Both the position numbers and the translations under genes were made by a program. The notes beneath the pieces are model-generated. The model searched no databases. It was given only the letters and a program-made list of their open reading frames with translations, and had not been told where the DNA came from. 64,000 bases of DNA, taken from NCBI GenBank assembly GCA_910576775.1, contig CAJTJV010000004.1, positions 38,884-102,883 on the forward strand, in the 5' to 3' direction. The DNA comes from an uncultured Muribaculaceae bacterium. GTDB lineage: Bacteria > Bacteroidota > Bacteroidia > Bacteroidales > Muribaculaceae. Of the stretch, positions 27,188 to 35,425 are shown in pieces; position 1 is the stretch's first letter; every line of letters begins with the position of its first letter.

Positions 27188-28461
27188 GCAAATATCGGAC
27201 GCTCACACATGAGTTTGTTGACTGCTTTGCGGACTGTTTCTACGCCTGCGTGATTCTCCGGAGAGGAAAGAACAGTATCAATCATAGTAGCGATTTCACC
27301 CATTTCCTCTGTCTTTAGCCCACGCGTTGTTATTGCAGGGGTGCCGAGGCGAATTCCGGAAGTCTGGAACGGTGAACGGCTATCGAAAGGCACCATATTC
27401 TTATTTGCAGTAATATCGGCTTCGACAAGTACTTTTTCAGCAACCTTACCGGTCAGCTCCGGAAATTTGGTGCGCAAATCAACGAGAATACAGTGATTGT
27501 CTGTGCCACCCGACACAATCTTGTAGCCCATGTCGGACAGAGCGCCCGCAAGAGCCTTGGCGTTATCGCGGACTTGGGTCTGGTACTGTTTGAATTCCGG
27601 CTGGAGCGCTTCGTGGAAGGCGACAGCTTTACCGGCAATGACATGTTCGAGTGGACCACCCTGTACTCCGGGGAATACAGCCGAGTCCAAGAGCTGCGAC
27701 ATCATGCGCGGTTCACCTTTGGGATTTGTCTTACCCCACGGATTGACAAAATCTTCACCCATAAGAATGATACCTCCACGGGGGCCGCGAAGTGTTTTGT
27801 GAGTAGTAGAAGTGACTATATGAGCATATTTAAGAGGGTTATCAAGCAGACCGGCCGCAATAAGGCCTGCCGGATGTGCCATATCAACCATAAATATAGC
27901 TCCAATCTCGTCGGCCACACTGCGCATGCGGGCATAGTCCCATTCACGTGAATATGCGCTTGCACCGCCAATGATAAGCTTGGGGCGCTCGCGGCGACAA
28001 GTCGCTTCAAAAGCTTCATAATCAATTCGACCTGTTTCGGCGTCTACATTATACTCCAGTGCCTGAAACACGAGACCGGAAAAATTGACCGGACTGCCAT
28101 GGCTGAGATGGCCACCATGACTGAGGTTGAGACCAATGAATTTGTCTCCGGGCTTCAGACACGCCATGAACACGGCCATATTGGCCTGTGCGCCGGAATG
28201 AGGCTGCACATTGGCATATTTTGCGCCGAAAAGCTGTTTCAAACGCTCAATGGCAAGAGATTCCACCTGGTCGACGACTTGGCAACCGCCATAGTAACGA
28301 TGTCCCGGATAACCCTCGGCATATTTGTTTGTCAGGCATGAGCCCATAGCGCGCATAACGTCGTCGCTAACATAGTTCTCGGAAGCGATAAGTTCGATAC
28401 CGTCGCGCTGACGGCGATGTTCCGCCTCAATCAGGTCGAAAATTGTATTGTCTTTAAGCAT
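27181..28461 (-). CDS. glyA: Serine hydroxymethyltransferase
   Basis: A 426-residue PLP enzyme that interconverts serine and glycine with tetrahydrofolate. The PLP lysine is in VTSTTHKTLRGPRGG near residue 225; other family signatures are IELIASENYVS, NKYAEGYPG.RYYGG and HSGAQAN. The start is 4 bases after the flavin reductase stop. Functionally it connects with the glycine cleavage operon elsewhere in the window through glycine and methylene-THF. Confidence 0.97.
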   Translation of the reverse strand: MLKDNTIFDLIEAEHRRQRDGIELIASENYVSDDVMRAMGSCLTNKYAEGYPGHRYYGGCQVVDQVESLAIERLKQLFGAKYANVQPHSGAQANMAVFMACLKPGDKFIGLNLSHGGHLSHGSPVNFSGLVFQALEYNVDAETGRIDYEAFEATCRRERPKLIIGGASAYSREWDYARMRSVADEIGAIFMVDMAHPAGLIAAGLLDNPLKYAHIVTSTTHKTLRGPRGGIILMGEDFVNPWGKTNPKGEPRMMSQLLDSAVFPGVQGGPLEHVIAGKAVAFHEALQPEFKQYQTQVRDNAKALAGALSDMGYKIVSGGTDNHCILVDLRTKFPELTGKVAEKVLVEADITANKNMVPFDSRSPFQTSGIRLGTPAITTRGLKTEEMGEIATMIDTVLSSPENHAGVETVRKAVNKLMCERPIFAW

Positions 28462-28465
28462 TCGG

Positions 28466-29047
28466 TTATTTATGTTTTGTTTGTCTTTTCTTTTTCTTTC
28501 TTACACTGAACCCGAAGGTACCCAATCTGAGCCCTTGCCCATAGTATGCGCCGTGAGAATAGTTTATAAGTTGTGCTCGTTCGAGGTCGAAACGTCCATC
28601 ATTATCAAAATACCGCTCGTCGGCGAGAATATTGACAACATCGGCAATAAACATATGGTGACTCCCAAGCGGCACTATTTCCTTAACTCTGCATTCTATC
28701 GATATCGGTGACTGCTCAATTGCCGGGCAATTCACGGCAACACCCGGATATGGCGTCAGGCCGGAAAGTTCCCATTTGTCCTTATCCGCCCCACTGACAA
28801 CGCCACATAGGTCGGTAGCCCTCACCATATCGCGCGTAGTGAGATTGACGGTGAACTCCATATTTTCTTTTATAAGATTATAAGAGTACCTTTCAGGACG
28901 CACGGAGATATAAAGCATTGCCGGATTAGTGCATATAGTACCGGTCCACGCAACAGTTATCAGATTCGATTTCCCGCTTTTGCCGCAGGTAACAAGTACC
29001 GCAGGAGCGGGGTAGACAAGAGTTCCGGGCTTCCAGTTTTGCTTCAT
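28466..29047 (-). CDS. Flavin reductase-family protein
   Basis: About 193 residues from MKQNWKPGTLVYPAPAVLVT; its ATG overlaps the pyrI stop by 4 bases, which is why I chose it over an upstream in-frame ATG within pyrI. It is a flavin reductase/FMN-binding split-barrel protein: NLITVAWTGTICTNPAMLYISV near residue 26 and FTVNLTT near 66. Members bind FMN and may reduce flavins with NAD(P)H. The C-terminal tail is very basic (KKKKRQTKHK). Natural substrate unknown. Confidence 0.85.
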   Translation of the reverse strand: MKQNWKPGTLVYPAPAVLVTCGKSGKSNLITVAWTGTICTNPAMLYISVRPERYSYNLIKENMEFTVNLTTRDMVRATDLCGVVSGADKDKWELSGLTPYPGVAVNCPAIEQSPISIECRVKEIVPLGSHHMFIADVVNILADERYFDNDGRFDLERAQLINYSHGAYYGQGLRLGTFGFSVRKKKKRQTKHK

Positions 29048-29505
29048 ATTATCTCTGCTTCGGCACCACTGACGCAATGATTGCAATAGTGGCAACGAAG
29101 TATAGGTGTCGACTTGTCCGTTACATCAAAACGTGTCGCCATCGGTTCGTTATTTGTTATGCATTTCGGGTTGGGGCAACGTACTGTACCTATAAGAGTG
29201 TCCGGGAGTTCGACTGGATGTTTCTCTGCTACGGTGTAATCACGGATTACATTTATTGTGGCTGTCGGAGCAACGACTGCTATACGGTTCAGCACATCGC
29301 GATCGAACTCAACTCCGTCAACTTTTATAATACCCTTGCGTCCGACACGCGAACCCGGGAGGTTGTTCCCGATGGTAACGCCGTTAGTCATATTTTCTAT
29401 ACCAAGGATGTGGACGGCACGAAAAAGAGCACTCGATGGAATATGGTCTATCACAGTCCCGTCGCGCAGAGCGGCAACTGCAAGTTCTGTTTTTTTTGTT
29501 GTCAT
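29044..29505 (-). CDS. pyrI: Aspartate carbamoyltransferase regulatory subunit
   Basis: A 153-residue PyrI. The N-terminal allosteric domain has ALRDGTVIDHIPS; the C-terminal zinc domain holds the four-Cys site CPNPKC...CHYCNHC. It binds CTP/ATP and tunes PyrB in the dodecameric enzyme. It overlaps pyrB and the flavin reductase gene by 4 bases each. Presence with PyrB implies feedback-regulated pyrimidine synthesis of the E. coli type. Confidence 0.96.
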   Translation of the reverse strand: MTTKKTELAVAALRDGTVIDHIPSSALFRAVHILGIENMTNGVTIGNNLPGSRVGRKGIIKVDGVEFDRDVLNRIAVVAPTATINVIRDYTVAEKHPVELPDTLIGTVRCPNPKCITNNEPMATRFDVTDKSTPILRCHYCNHCVSGAEAEII

Positions 29506-30425
29506 TTTGCGAGAGGATCTATGCCTAAGGCTTTGGTTATTATTGCCTGACGTGCGTATACACCATTGCGGGCCTGTTCAAAATAATAAGCATGCGAACT
29601 GTCGTCGACATCGATGTCAATCTCATTGACACGCGGTAGCGGATGGAGAATGCGCATATTTGGTTTTGCCACATCAAGCATCGAACGACGAAGCGTATAA
29701 AGATTCTTCACTTTCTCATACTCCATAATATCTGAGAAGCGTTCACGCTGCACGCGTGTCATATATATTATATCGCTTGCTGCAATTACCTCCGGCGAGA
29801 ATTCTGTGTATTCATGATATTCTATACCGTTTTCCTCACAAAGCTGTATATACTCCCGGGGCATCTGCAATTCATGGGACGAAACAAAATTCATTATGGG
29901 CTTGAAAAATCGTAAAGCCTGAAGGAGGGAATGTACAGTACGCCCATATTTGAGATCACCCACCATCGTTATTGTGAGCCCTTCAATCTTGTCTTGCGTT
30001 TTAAGAATAGAGTAAAGGTCGAGCATCGTCTGTGATGGGTGCTGGTTCGCCCCATCGCCGGCATTAATAACTGGAACGCCACCAACTTCAGCGGCATAAC
30101 GTGCCGCCCCTTCAAGATGATGCCTCATTACAATCAGATCGGCATAGTTCGACACCATCTTTATAGTATCTTTCAGAGTCTCTCCTTTAGAGGTACTTGA
30201 CGTTGCCGCATCGGAAAATCCGATTACACGGCCACCAAGACGGTTGACTGCTGTTTCAAAACTAAGGCGTGTTCTTGTCGAAGGCTCAAAAAACAGAGTG
30301 GCGACAACGCGTCCCTCCAATAATCGGCTATTCGGATGCTGCTCGAAATACCGGGCTCGCTCGAGCAGGGCGAGTATTTCAGACCGGTTGAGGTCGTCGA
30401 TTGCGACCAAACTTTCTTTTTCCAT
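29502..30425 (-). CDS. pyrB: Aspartate carbamoyltransferase catalytic subunit
   Basis: About 307 residues starting at MEKESLVAIDDLN; an in-frame ATG 21 bases upstream (30446) would sit at the predicted transcription start, and the shorter form matches the usual family length. Carbamoyl phosphate-binding PSTRTRLSFETA near residue 45, DGANQHPSQTMLDLYS, and HPLPRVNEID are visible. It makes N-carbamoyl-L-aspartate, the first committed pyrimidine step in bacteria. First gene of a six-gene overlapping series. Confidence 0.95.
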   Translation of the reverse strand: MEKESLVAIDDLNRSEILALLERARYFEQHPNSRLLEGRVVATLFFEPSTRTRLSFETAVNRLGGRVIGFSDAATSSTSKGETLKDTIKMVSNYADLIVMRHHLEGAARYAAEVGGVPVINAGDGANQHPSQTMLDLYSILKTQDKIEGLTITMVGDLKYGRTVHSLLQALRFFKPIMNFVSSHELQMPREYIQLCEENGIEYHEYTEFSPEVIAASDIIYMTRVQRERFSDIMEYEKVKNLYTLRRSMLDVAKPNMRILHPLPRVNEIDIDVDDSSHAYYFEQARNGVYARQAIITKALGIDPLAK

Positions 30426-30448
30426 AAATCCGGCGTGTTTAGACACTG

Positions 30449-30456
30449 CAAAAGTA
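30449..30456 (-). promoter_or_regulatory. Candidate -7 element for pyrB operon
   Basis: The complement reads TACTTTTG (TAnnTTTG), 23 bases upstream of the ATG at 30425. The -33 box is not obvious at the ideal spacing. Confidence 0.4.
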
Positions 30457-30536
30457 TGAAAATTTCCGTCAATAAAAAAGCGTTCAACCCAATTGTATCA
30501 ATAATTGTTTAAATGAAAAATAATGTGGCTTTCCAT

Positions 30537-30568
30537 TGTTCAACGTTTAAATAAAATGCTTAATTTTG
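30537..30568 (+). promoter_or_regulatory. Candidate Bacteroidota promoter for pfkA
   Basis: TTG at 30537-30539 and TAATTTTG at 30561-30568 are separated by 21 bases, matching the -33/-7 layout of the primary Bacteroidota sigma factor. The predicted transcript would begin about 25 bases before the pfkA ATG. This lies in the 174-base divergent region between pyrB and pfkA, which holds no gene. Confidence 0.5.
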
Positions 30569-30599
30569 CAACTTAAATAATCTTTAGTGAGTTTACATT

Positions 30600-31580
30600 A
30601 TGTCAGAAATTAAATGTGTTGGTATTCTTACCTCCGGTGGTGACGCACCGGGCATGAACGCTGCCATCCGCGCCGTCACACGTTCAGCAATTTTCAGCGG
30701 TCTAAAAGTGAAGGGTATATATCGCGGTTACCGCGGACTTATCGCGGACGAGATTGCCGATTTCCGCACACAAAATGTTTCCAACATTATACAGCAGGGT
30801 GGTACCATCCTAAAAACAGCACGTTGCAAGGAATTTCAGACACCCGAAGGTCGCCAGCTCGCCTACGATGTCATACGCCGCCACGAGATCGACGCACTCG
30901 TAGTTATCGGCGGTGACGGATCACTTACAGGGGCTCGAATCTTCGCCAACGAATTCAATTTTCCCATTATCGGTCTACCCGGCACTATCGACAACGACCT
31001 TTATGGAACAGATACTACAATCGGCTATGACACGGCTCTCAATACAATAATGGAATGTGTTGATAAAATTCGCGACACAGCGACAAGCCACGAACGTTTG
31101 TTTTTTATTGAAGTAATGGGACGCGATGCCGGCTTCCTTGCCCTAAACGGTGCGATTGCATCCGGTGCGGAAGCGGCAATTATTCCTGAAATTTCAACAG
31201 AGGTCGACCAATTGGCAGAACTTATTCAGAACGGTTTCCGCAAAAGTAAAAACTCATCTATTGTACTTGTTGCAGAAAGTCCAGTCACCGGCGGCGCCAT
31301 GGGGCTTGCCGAACGCGTAAAGAATGAATATCCCGGTTATGACGTTCGAGTCTCAATCCTCGGTCACCTGCAACGAGGCGGTTCTCCTACTGCTCACGAC
31401 CGCATTCTCGCTTCCCGAATGGGTGCGGCTGCAATTGACGCACTTATGGAGGATCAGAGAAATGTAATGATTGGTGTCAAGAACGATGAAATCGTCTATG
31501 TGCCGTTCTCGAAAGCAATCAAAAACGACAAGCCAATCAACCGCGAGCTTCTCAATACACTTCGCAGACTATCTATCTGA
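30600..31580 (+). CDS. pfkA: ATP-dependent 6-phosphofructokinase
   Basis: A 326-residue PFK: GILTSGGDAPGMNAAIRAV near residue 8 (ATP site), VVIGGDGSLTGA, and GLPGTIDNDLYGTDTTIGYD near residue 120, which contains the catalytic TIDND aspartate. The GGDGS motif indicates ATP rather than PPi as donor. It phosphorylates fructose 6-phosphate in glycolysis. Its TGA overlaps the rlmH ATG (TGATG), so the two are coupled. Confidence 0.96.
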   Translation: MSEIKCVGILTSGGDAPGMNAAIRAVTRSAIFSGLKVKGIYRGYRGLIADEIADFRTQNVSNIIQQGGTILKTARCKEFQTPEGRQLAYDVIRRHEIDALVVIGGDGSLTGARIFANEFNFPIIGLPGTIDNDLYGTDTTIGYDTALNTIMECVDKIRDTATSHERLFFIEVMGRDAGFLALNGAIASGAEAAIIPEISTEVDQLAELIQNGFRKSKNSSIVLVAESPVTGGAMGLAERVKNEYPGYDVRVSILGHLQRGGSPTAHDRILASRMGAAAIDALMEDQRNVMIGVKNDEIVYVPFSKAIKNDKPINRELLNTLRRLSI

Positions 31581-32053
31581 TGAAAATCAGGGTTCTCTGC
31601 ATAGGGTCTGTAAAAGATTCTACAGTATCAGAGTGTATCGCACGTTATGCGAAACGGATTCCGTACTATTGGCCGTTCGAGATTGTGAATCTTCCGGATG
31701 TCAAAGTCGGCAAAAGTATTGATGTGCAGAAGCAGAAAGAACTTGAAGGAGACCGTATGCTGGCAGAAATCGGCAATGGGGATTTTTTACTCCTGCTTGA
31801 CGAGCGAGGGCGCAGTTATACATCACGTCAATTTGCCGACTACCTTAATAAAAAGGGGATAGATGGAAATCGCAATCTTGTCATGGCAGTAGGCGGACCA
31901 TATGGATTCTGTCAGCGGATATATAGCCGGGCGGATGGAATGCTGTCTTTGTCTACGATGACATTTCCACACGAGCTTGTACGCCTCTTTCTCGTAGAAC
32001 AGATTTATCGCGCCGGAACTATTCTTCGCGGCGAGCCATATCATCATGATTAA
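31580..32053 (+). CDS. rlmH: 23S rRNA (pseudouridine1915-N3)-methyltransferase
   Basis: A 157-residue SPOUT methyltransferase. It begins MKIRVLCIGSVKDS; the C-terminal trefoil-knot SAM-binding region has MAVGGPYGF near residue 107 and the typical FPHELVRLFLVEQIYRA, ending in YHHD. It methylates pseudouridine 1915 in helix 69 of 23S rRNA. Length and motifs are standard for RlmH. A strong terminator follows 37 bases after the stop. Confidence 0.96.
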   Translation: MKIRVLCIGSVKDSTVSECIARYAKRIPYYWPFEIVNLPDVKVGKSIDVQKQKELEGDRMLAEIGNGDFLLLLDERGRSYTSRQFADYLNKKGIDGNRNLVMAVGGPYGFCQRIYSRADGMLSLSTMTFPHELVRLFLVEQIYRAGTILRGEPYHHD

Positions 32054-32090
32054 GCATCGGTTTTAGTCCGAAATAGTATTATAGATTCGT

Positions 32091-32125
32091 ACGCATTGTC
32101 CGAAAACGGACAATGCGTTTTTCTT
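32091..32125 (+). terminator. Rho-independent terminator after pfkA-rlmH
   Basis: A perfect 12-bp stem, ACGCATTGTCCG / CGGACAATGCGT, with an AAAA loop, followed by a T-rich tract (TTTTTCTTT). It separates rlmH from the efflux operon. Confidence 0.9.
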
Positions 32126-32156
32126 TATTTTACTGAATATAAATGTATTGAGTTTT

Positions 32157-32171
32157 TGGCATGATATATGT
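32157..32171 (+). promoter_or_regulatory. Candidate sigma-54 (-24/-12) promoter for the efflux operon
   Basis: The sequence TGGCATGATATATGT resembles the sigma-54 consensus TGGCAC-N5-TTGC, with the GG and TG elements at the correct spacing; the -12 box is imperfect (ATGT for TTGC). It lies 24 bases upstream of the adaptor ATG, and the same gene block ends with an NtrC-type sigma-54 activator. Confidence 0.5.
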
Positions 32172-32195
32172 GAATATGTCGTAAAACCTATAAGA

Positions 32196-33452
32196 ATGGA
32201 CAGACAATTATCAGATAAAGAAAAAAACGCCGCAAAACGCAAGATGATGCTTCGAATCGGTATTCCGGCCGCTGTAATAGCAGTCGCTGCGATATCGGTT
32301 CCCGCCATTCTACAGCCTTCTAAGGACGCTACTAAAATGACGTTCGGCATAGTAGACCGTGGCGACGTATATACATCACTATCGGCGTCAGGTAAGGTCG
32401 TACCTGCATACGAAGAAATTATCACATCGCCGATAAGCGCACGCATTATGGAAGTTTACCGAAGGCCTGGCGACAGTCTTGAAACAGGAACACCGCTTTT
32501 GCGTCTCGACCTCAATGCGACCGAGGTTGAAATCAATAAACAGCGCGACAACCGACAGAAACAGATACTTGCCGTAGAGCAGCAGCGTCTCAGTAATGAA
32601 ACGCATCTCAATTCGATAGAGATGCAGATTAAGGTGAAGCAGATGAATGTAAGCCGTCTTGCAGTTGAAGTCGAAAATGAGCGACGTCTCGACAGTATTG
32701 GCTCCGGAACCGGCGATCACGTAAGAGAAGCAGAACTAGCATACCGCACCGGTTGTATAGAACTTGAACAACTCAAAAAACAGCTCGAAAACGAAAGCAA
32801 GGCTCTCGATGCCAATCTCCGCAGTCTGAAGCTTGATCTCAGTATATCAGACAAAAACCTTGGAGAACAATTGCGCACCCTCGAGGACGCACGTCTCAAA
32901 TCTCCCCGAAAAGCAACTCTTACGTACATAAACACCAATATCGGACAACAGGTGTCGGAAGGGGAACGGATTGCAACTATAGCCGATTTTTCGTCTTTCA
33001 AAATCGATGCAGAGATTGCAGAGGCAAACGTACGCTTTTTATCCGCAGGAGGAAAGGCCTTTGTAAAAATATCCAAGAAAATACAGCCGGCAACGATTCT
33101 TACAGTAACACCGGTTTCAACTCAAGGTGCCGTTAAATTCTCCGTTGTACTTGATTCTGCATCCGTGCAAGTCCTTAAACCCGGAATGAGCGCCGAGGTC
33201 GGAGTCGTAAAAGATATGAAATCCGATGTTCTGCGTATACCTGTATGTTCGGAATATACACAAGGCCCCGGAGTCTATGAACTTTATGTTGTAAAGGACG
33301 GCGATATTGAAAAAAAGACCGTACGCCTGGGAGAGGCGAATTACGACTATATTGTCGTTGAATCAGGTCTCGAGGAAGGCGACAAAATAGTACTGTCTTC
33401 TACTAAATCCTATAAAAACAGAAAATATAAACTTAACAACTATAATAACTGA
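32196..33452 (+). CDS. Periplasmic adaptor (HlyD/MacA-like) of an ABC efflux system
   Basis: About 418 residues from MDRQLSDKEKNAAKRKMM; a TTG start 48 bases upstream in the same frame would put translation before the predicted promoter, so I prefer this ATG. One membrane anchor (about 22-40) is followed by a barrel-sandwich/lipoyl half (ISARIMEVYRRPGDSLETG), a long coiled coil (about 115-220), the returning half (LTYINTNIGQQVSEGERIATIAD) and beta-barrel domains. It would bridge the inner-membrane MacB-like permeases with TolC. First gene of a five-gene efflux operon. Confidence 0.88.
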   Translation: MDRQLSDKEKNAAKRKMMLRIGIPAAVIAVAAISVPAILQPSKDATKMTFGIVDRGDVYTSLSASGKVVPAYEEIITSPISARIMEVYRRPGDSLETGTPLLRLDLNATEVEINKQRDNRQKQILAVEQQRLSNETHLNSIEMQIKVKQMNVSRLAVEVENERRLDSIGSGTGDHVREAELAYRTGCIELEQLKKQLENESKALDANLRSLKLDLSISDKNLGEQLRTLEDARLKSPRKATLTYINTNIGQQVSEGERIATIADFSSFKIDAEIAEANVRFLSAGGKAFVKISKKIQPATILTVTPVSTQGAVKFSVVLDSASVQVLKPGMSAEVGVVKDMKSDVLRIPVCSEYTQGPGVYELYVVKDGDIEKKTVRLGEANYDYIVVESGLEEGDKIVLSSTKSYKNRKYKLNNYNN

Positions 33453-33454
33453 TT

Positions 33455-34135
33455 ATGTCATTGATAAAAGTTGACGGTGTCAGCAAGATGTACCGCACGA
33501 GCGAAATCGAGACATTGGCGCTCGAAAATGTGAATTTTACAATAGACGAAGGCGAATTCGTCAGCGTCATGGGACCATCGGGCTGTGGAAAATCCACGCT
33601 CCTGAATATCATTGGACTGCTTGATCGTCCCAGTAAAGGTAAAGTGGAAATAGCCGGTTGTCAGCTTGAAGGCATGAGCGACAGGCAGCTTGCCGCATTC
33701 CGCAATTTCCATATTGGTTTCATCTTCCAGAGCTTCCATCTAATCCAGTCGCTAAGTGTATCAGACAATGTGGAACTTCCGCTGATTTATCGCGGCGGCA
33801 TAAGTGGAAAAGAACGCTCGCGCCGTGTTAAAGAAGTGCTTGAACGTGTGGGGCTCAGCCATCGAGCCGACCACTATCCTTCGCAGCTCTCCGGAGGACA
33901 ATGCCAGCGCGTCGCTATCGCACGCGCGATTATCGGAAATCCAAGCATAATTCTTGCCGACGAACCTACCGGCAATCTCGATTCGAAGATGAGTGCCGAA
34001 ATCATGGGGATTCTCCATAGACTCAATAAGGATGAAGGACGCACCATACTTATGGTTACACACAACGAAGAACAGGCTTCCGAGACAGACCGGGTTCTCC
34101 GTTTCTTTGACGGACGCCAGATTACTAACTGCTGA
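33455..34135 (+). CDS. ABC transporter ATPase (MacB/LolD-type)
   Basis: A 226-residue ABC ATPase: Walker A GPSGCGKST near residue 40, Q-loop FIFQSFHLI, signature QLSGGQCQRVAIARA and Walker B IILADEPTGNLD. It belongs to the MacB/LolD/FtsE group, which powers mechanotransmission-type transporters rather than conventional import. It starts 2 bases after the adaptor stop. Its partners are the two FtsX-like permeases downstream. Confidence 0.93.
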   Translation: MSLIKVDGVSKMYRTSEIETLALENVNFTIDEGEFVSVMGPSGCGKSTLLNIIGLLDRPSKGKVEIAGCQLEGMSDRQLAAFRNFHIGFIFQSFHLIQSLSVSDNVELPLIYRGGISGKERSRRVKEVLERVGLSHRADHYPSQLSGGQCQRVAIARAIIGNPSIILADEPTGNLDSKMSAEIMGILHRLNKDEGRTILMVTHNEEQASETDRVLRFFDGRQITNC

Positions 34136-34138
34136 ATC

Positions 34139-35413
34139 ATGAAATCGAACCATTTCTCTCAGGTGCTCTATGAAATGAAGCACCAGCCGGTAATCGGAAT
34201 CGTAACAGTTATAGGAACTGCTCTTGCCATTTTTCTGATTATGATTGTGGTTATGATGCACTTGGTAACCATAGTGCCTTTCAGCCCTGAAAGTAATCGA
34301 GACAGGACCTTATATGGAAAATATATAAATATTGCAGATATTGAAGGAGACGGGTCTTCTTCGGCTTCAATGACATACAGCATTGCAAAAAGGCTTTTCG
34401 GAGATCTTGAAAGCGCAGAAAATGTATCATATTTTACAGATACCGAAACGACAGATATCAGTGTTGTCGGTTCCACTCCATCTATACGGTCTAGAAAAAA
34501 TGTCGATTCGGATTTCTGGAAAATATTCGATTATGAATTTATTCACGGACGCCCGTTCTCAGAAGAGGAATTTGAAGCCGGCATGCATGTGGCAATTGTC
34601 GCGGAATCTGTGGCACGTGAAATGTACAACACATCCGATGTGTGTGGCCAAGAAATACTTGTCACTCAGATTCCCTACAAGATAGTAGGAGTAGTGAAGG
34701 ATGCCTCGCCATTGGCATCAACAGCATTTTCGGATGTGTTCCTGTTGATTTCCGCAAATGACGGACTGAACCGAAACTGGAGCAGTGAGTATTTTGGACC
34801 TTATCATTGTGCCATTCTCGCAGGATCGTCTTCGGATTTTCCGAAAATCCGCGAAGAGATTCAGGTGCGGAAAAATATCTTCAATAATGAACTCGCTAAA
34901 GATAACAAGCGTTACGTGGACCACGGTTCGCCGTTCATCCAGGAATATGCCAATATACAATATAGCAATGGAGATCCTGATACATCTGCCAAAACGCGGC
35001 GCTACGTTATCTACGTAATCCTACTTATTGTGCCTGCAATCAATCTAAGCAGCATGACACAAAGCCGTCTCCGACGCAAAATGTCTGAAATCGGTGTTCG
35101 CAGGGCTTACGGCTGCACACGATGGAGAATAATCAAGGATGTGCTTGTAGAGAATTTCATAGTAACTATCGCCGGCGGTATTCTCGGACTTTTACTATGC
35201 CTGTTCTTCGGTCTCTTTTATTCGGACATGGTATTTACAGAGTTTGCGACATCTAAAAATGCGGATATAAGCCTGTCGATGCTGTTCAATTGGCAGGTAT
35301 TCACAATAGCTCTTTTATTCTGCTTAATTCTTAATATTCTCAGCAGCGGCATTCCGGCATGGCGAGCCTCAAGAGTCGATCCGGTCACAGCTATCAACAG
35401 CAGAAATATTTAA
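34139..35413 (+). CDS. MacB-like ABC permease, first copy
   Basis: A 424-residue permease: TM1 near 20-42, a periplasmic MacB-type core domain to about 280, then three FtsX-type helices (around 285-305, 335-360 and 380-405). The cytoplasmic coupling motif MSEIGVRRAYGCTRWRI precedes the third helix; the protein ends RVDPVTAINS, typical for this family. It lacks a fused ATPase. It probably forms a heterodimer with the permease that follows 12 bases downstream. Confidence 0.9.
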   Translation: MKSNHFSQVLYEMKHQPVIGIVTVIGTALAIFLIMIVVMMHLVTIVPFSPESNRDRTLYGKYINIADIEGDGSSSASMTYSIAKRLFGDLESAENVSYFTDTETTDISVVGSTPSIRSRKNVDSDFWKIFDYEFIHGRPFSEEEFEAGMHVAIVAESVAREMYNTSDVCGQEILVTQIPYKIVGVVKDASPLASTAFSDVFLLISANDGLNRNWSSEYFGPYHCAILAGSSSDFPKIREEIQVRKNIFNNELAKDNKRYVDHGSPFIQEYANIQYSNGDPDTSAKTRRYVIYVILLIVPAINLSSMTQSRLRRKMSEIGVRRAYGCTRWRIIKDVLVENFIVTIAGGILGLLLCLFFGLFYSDMVFTEFATSKNADISLSMLFNWQVFTIALLFCLILNILSSGIPAWRASRVDPVTAINSRNI

Positions 35414-35425
35414 CCCATTATTGCA

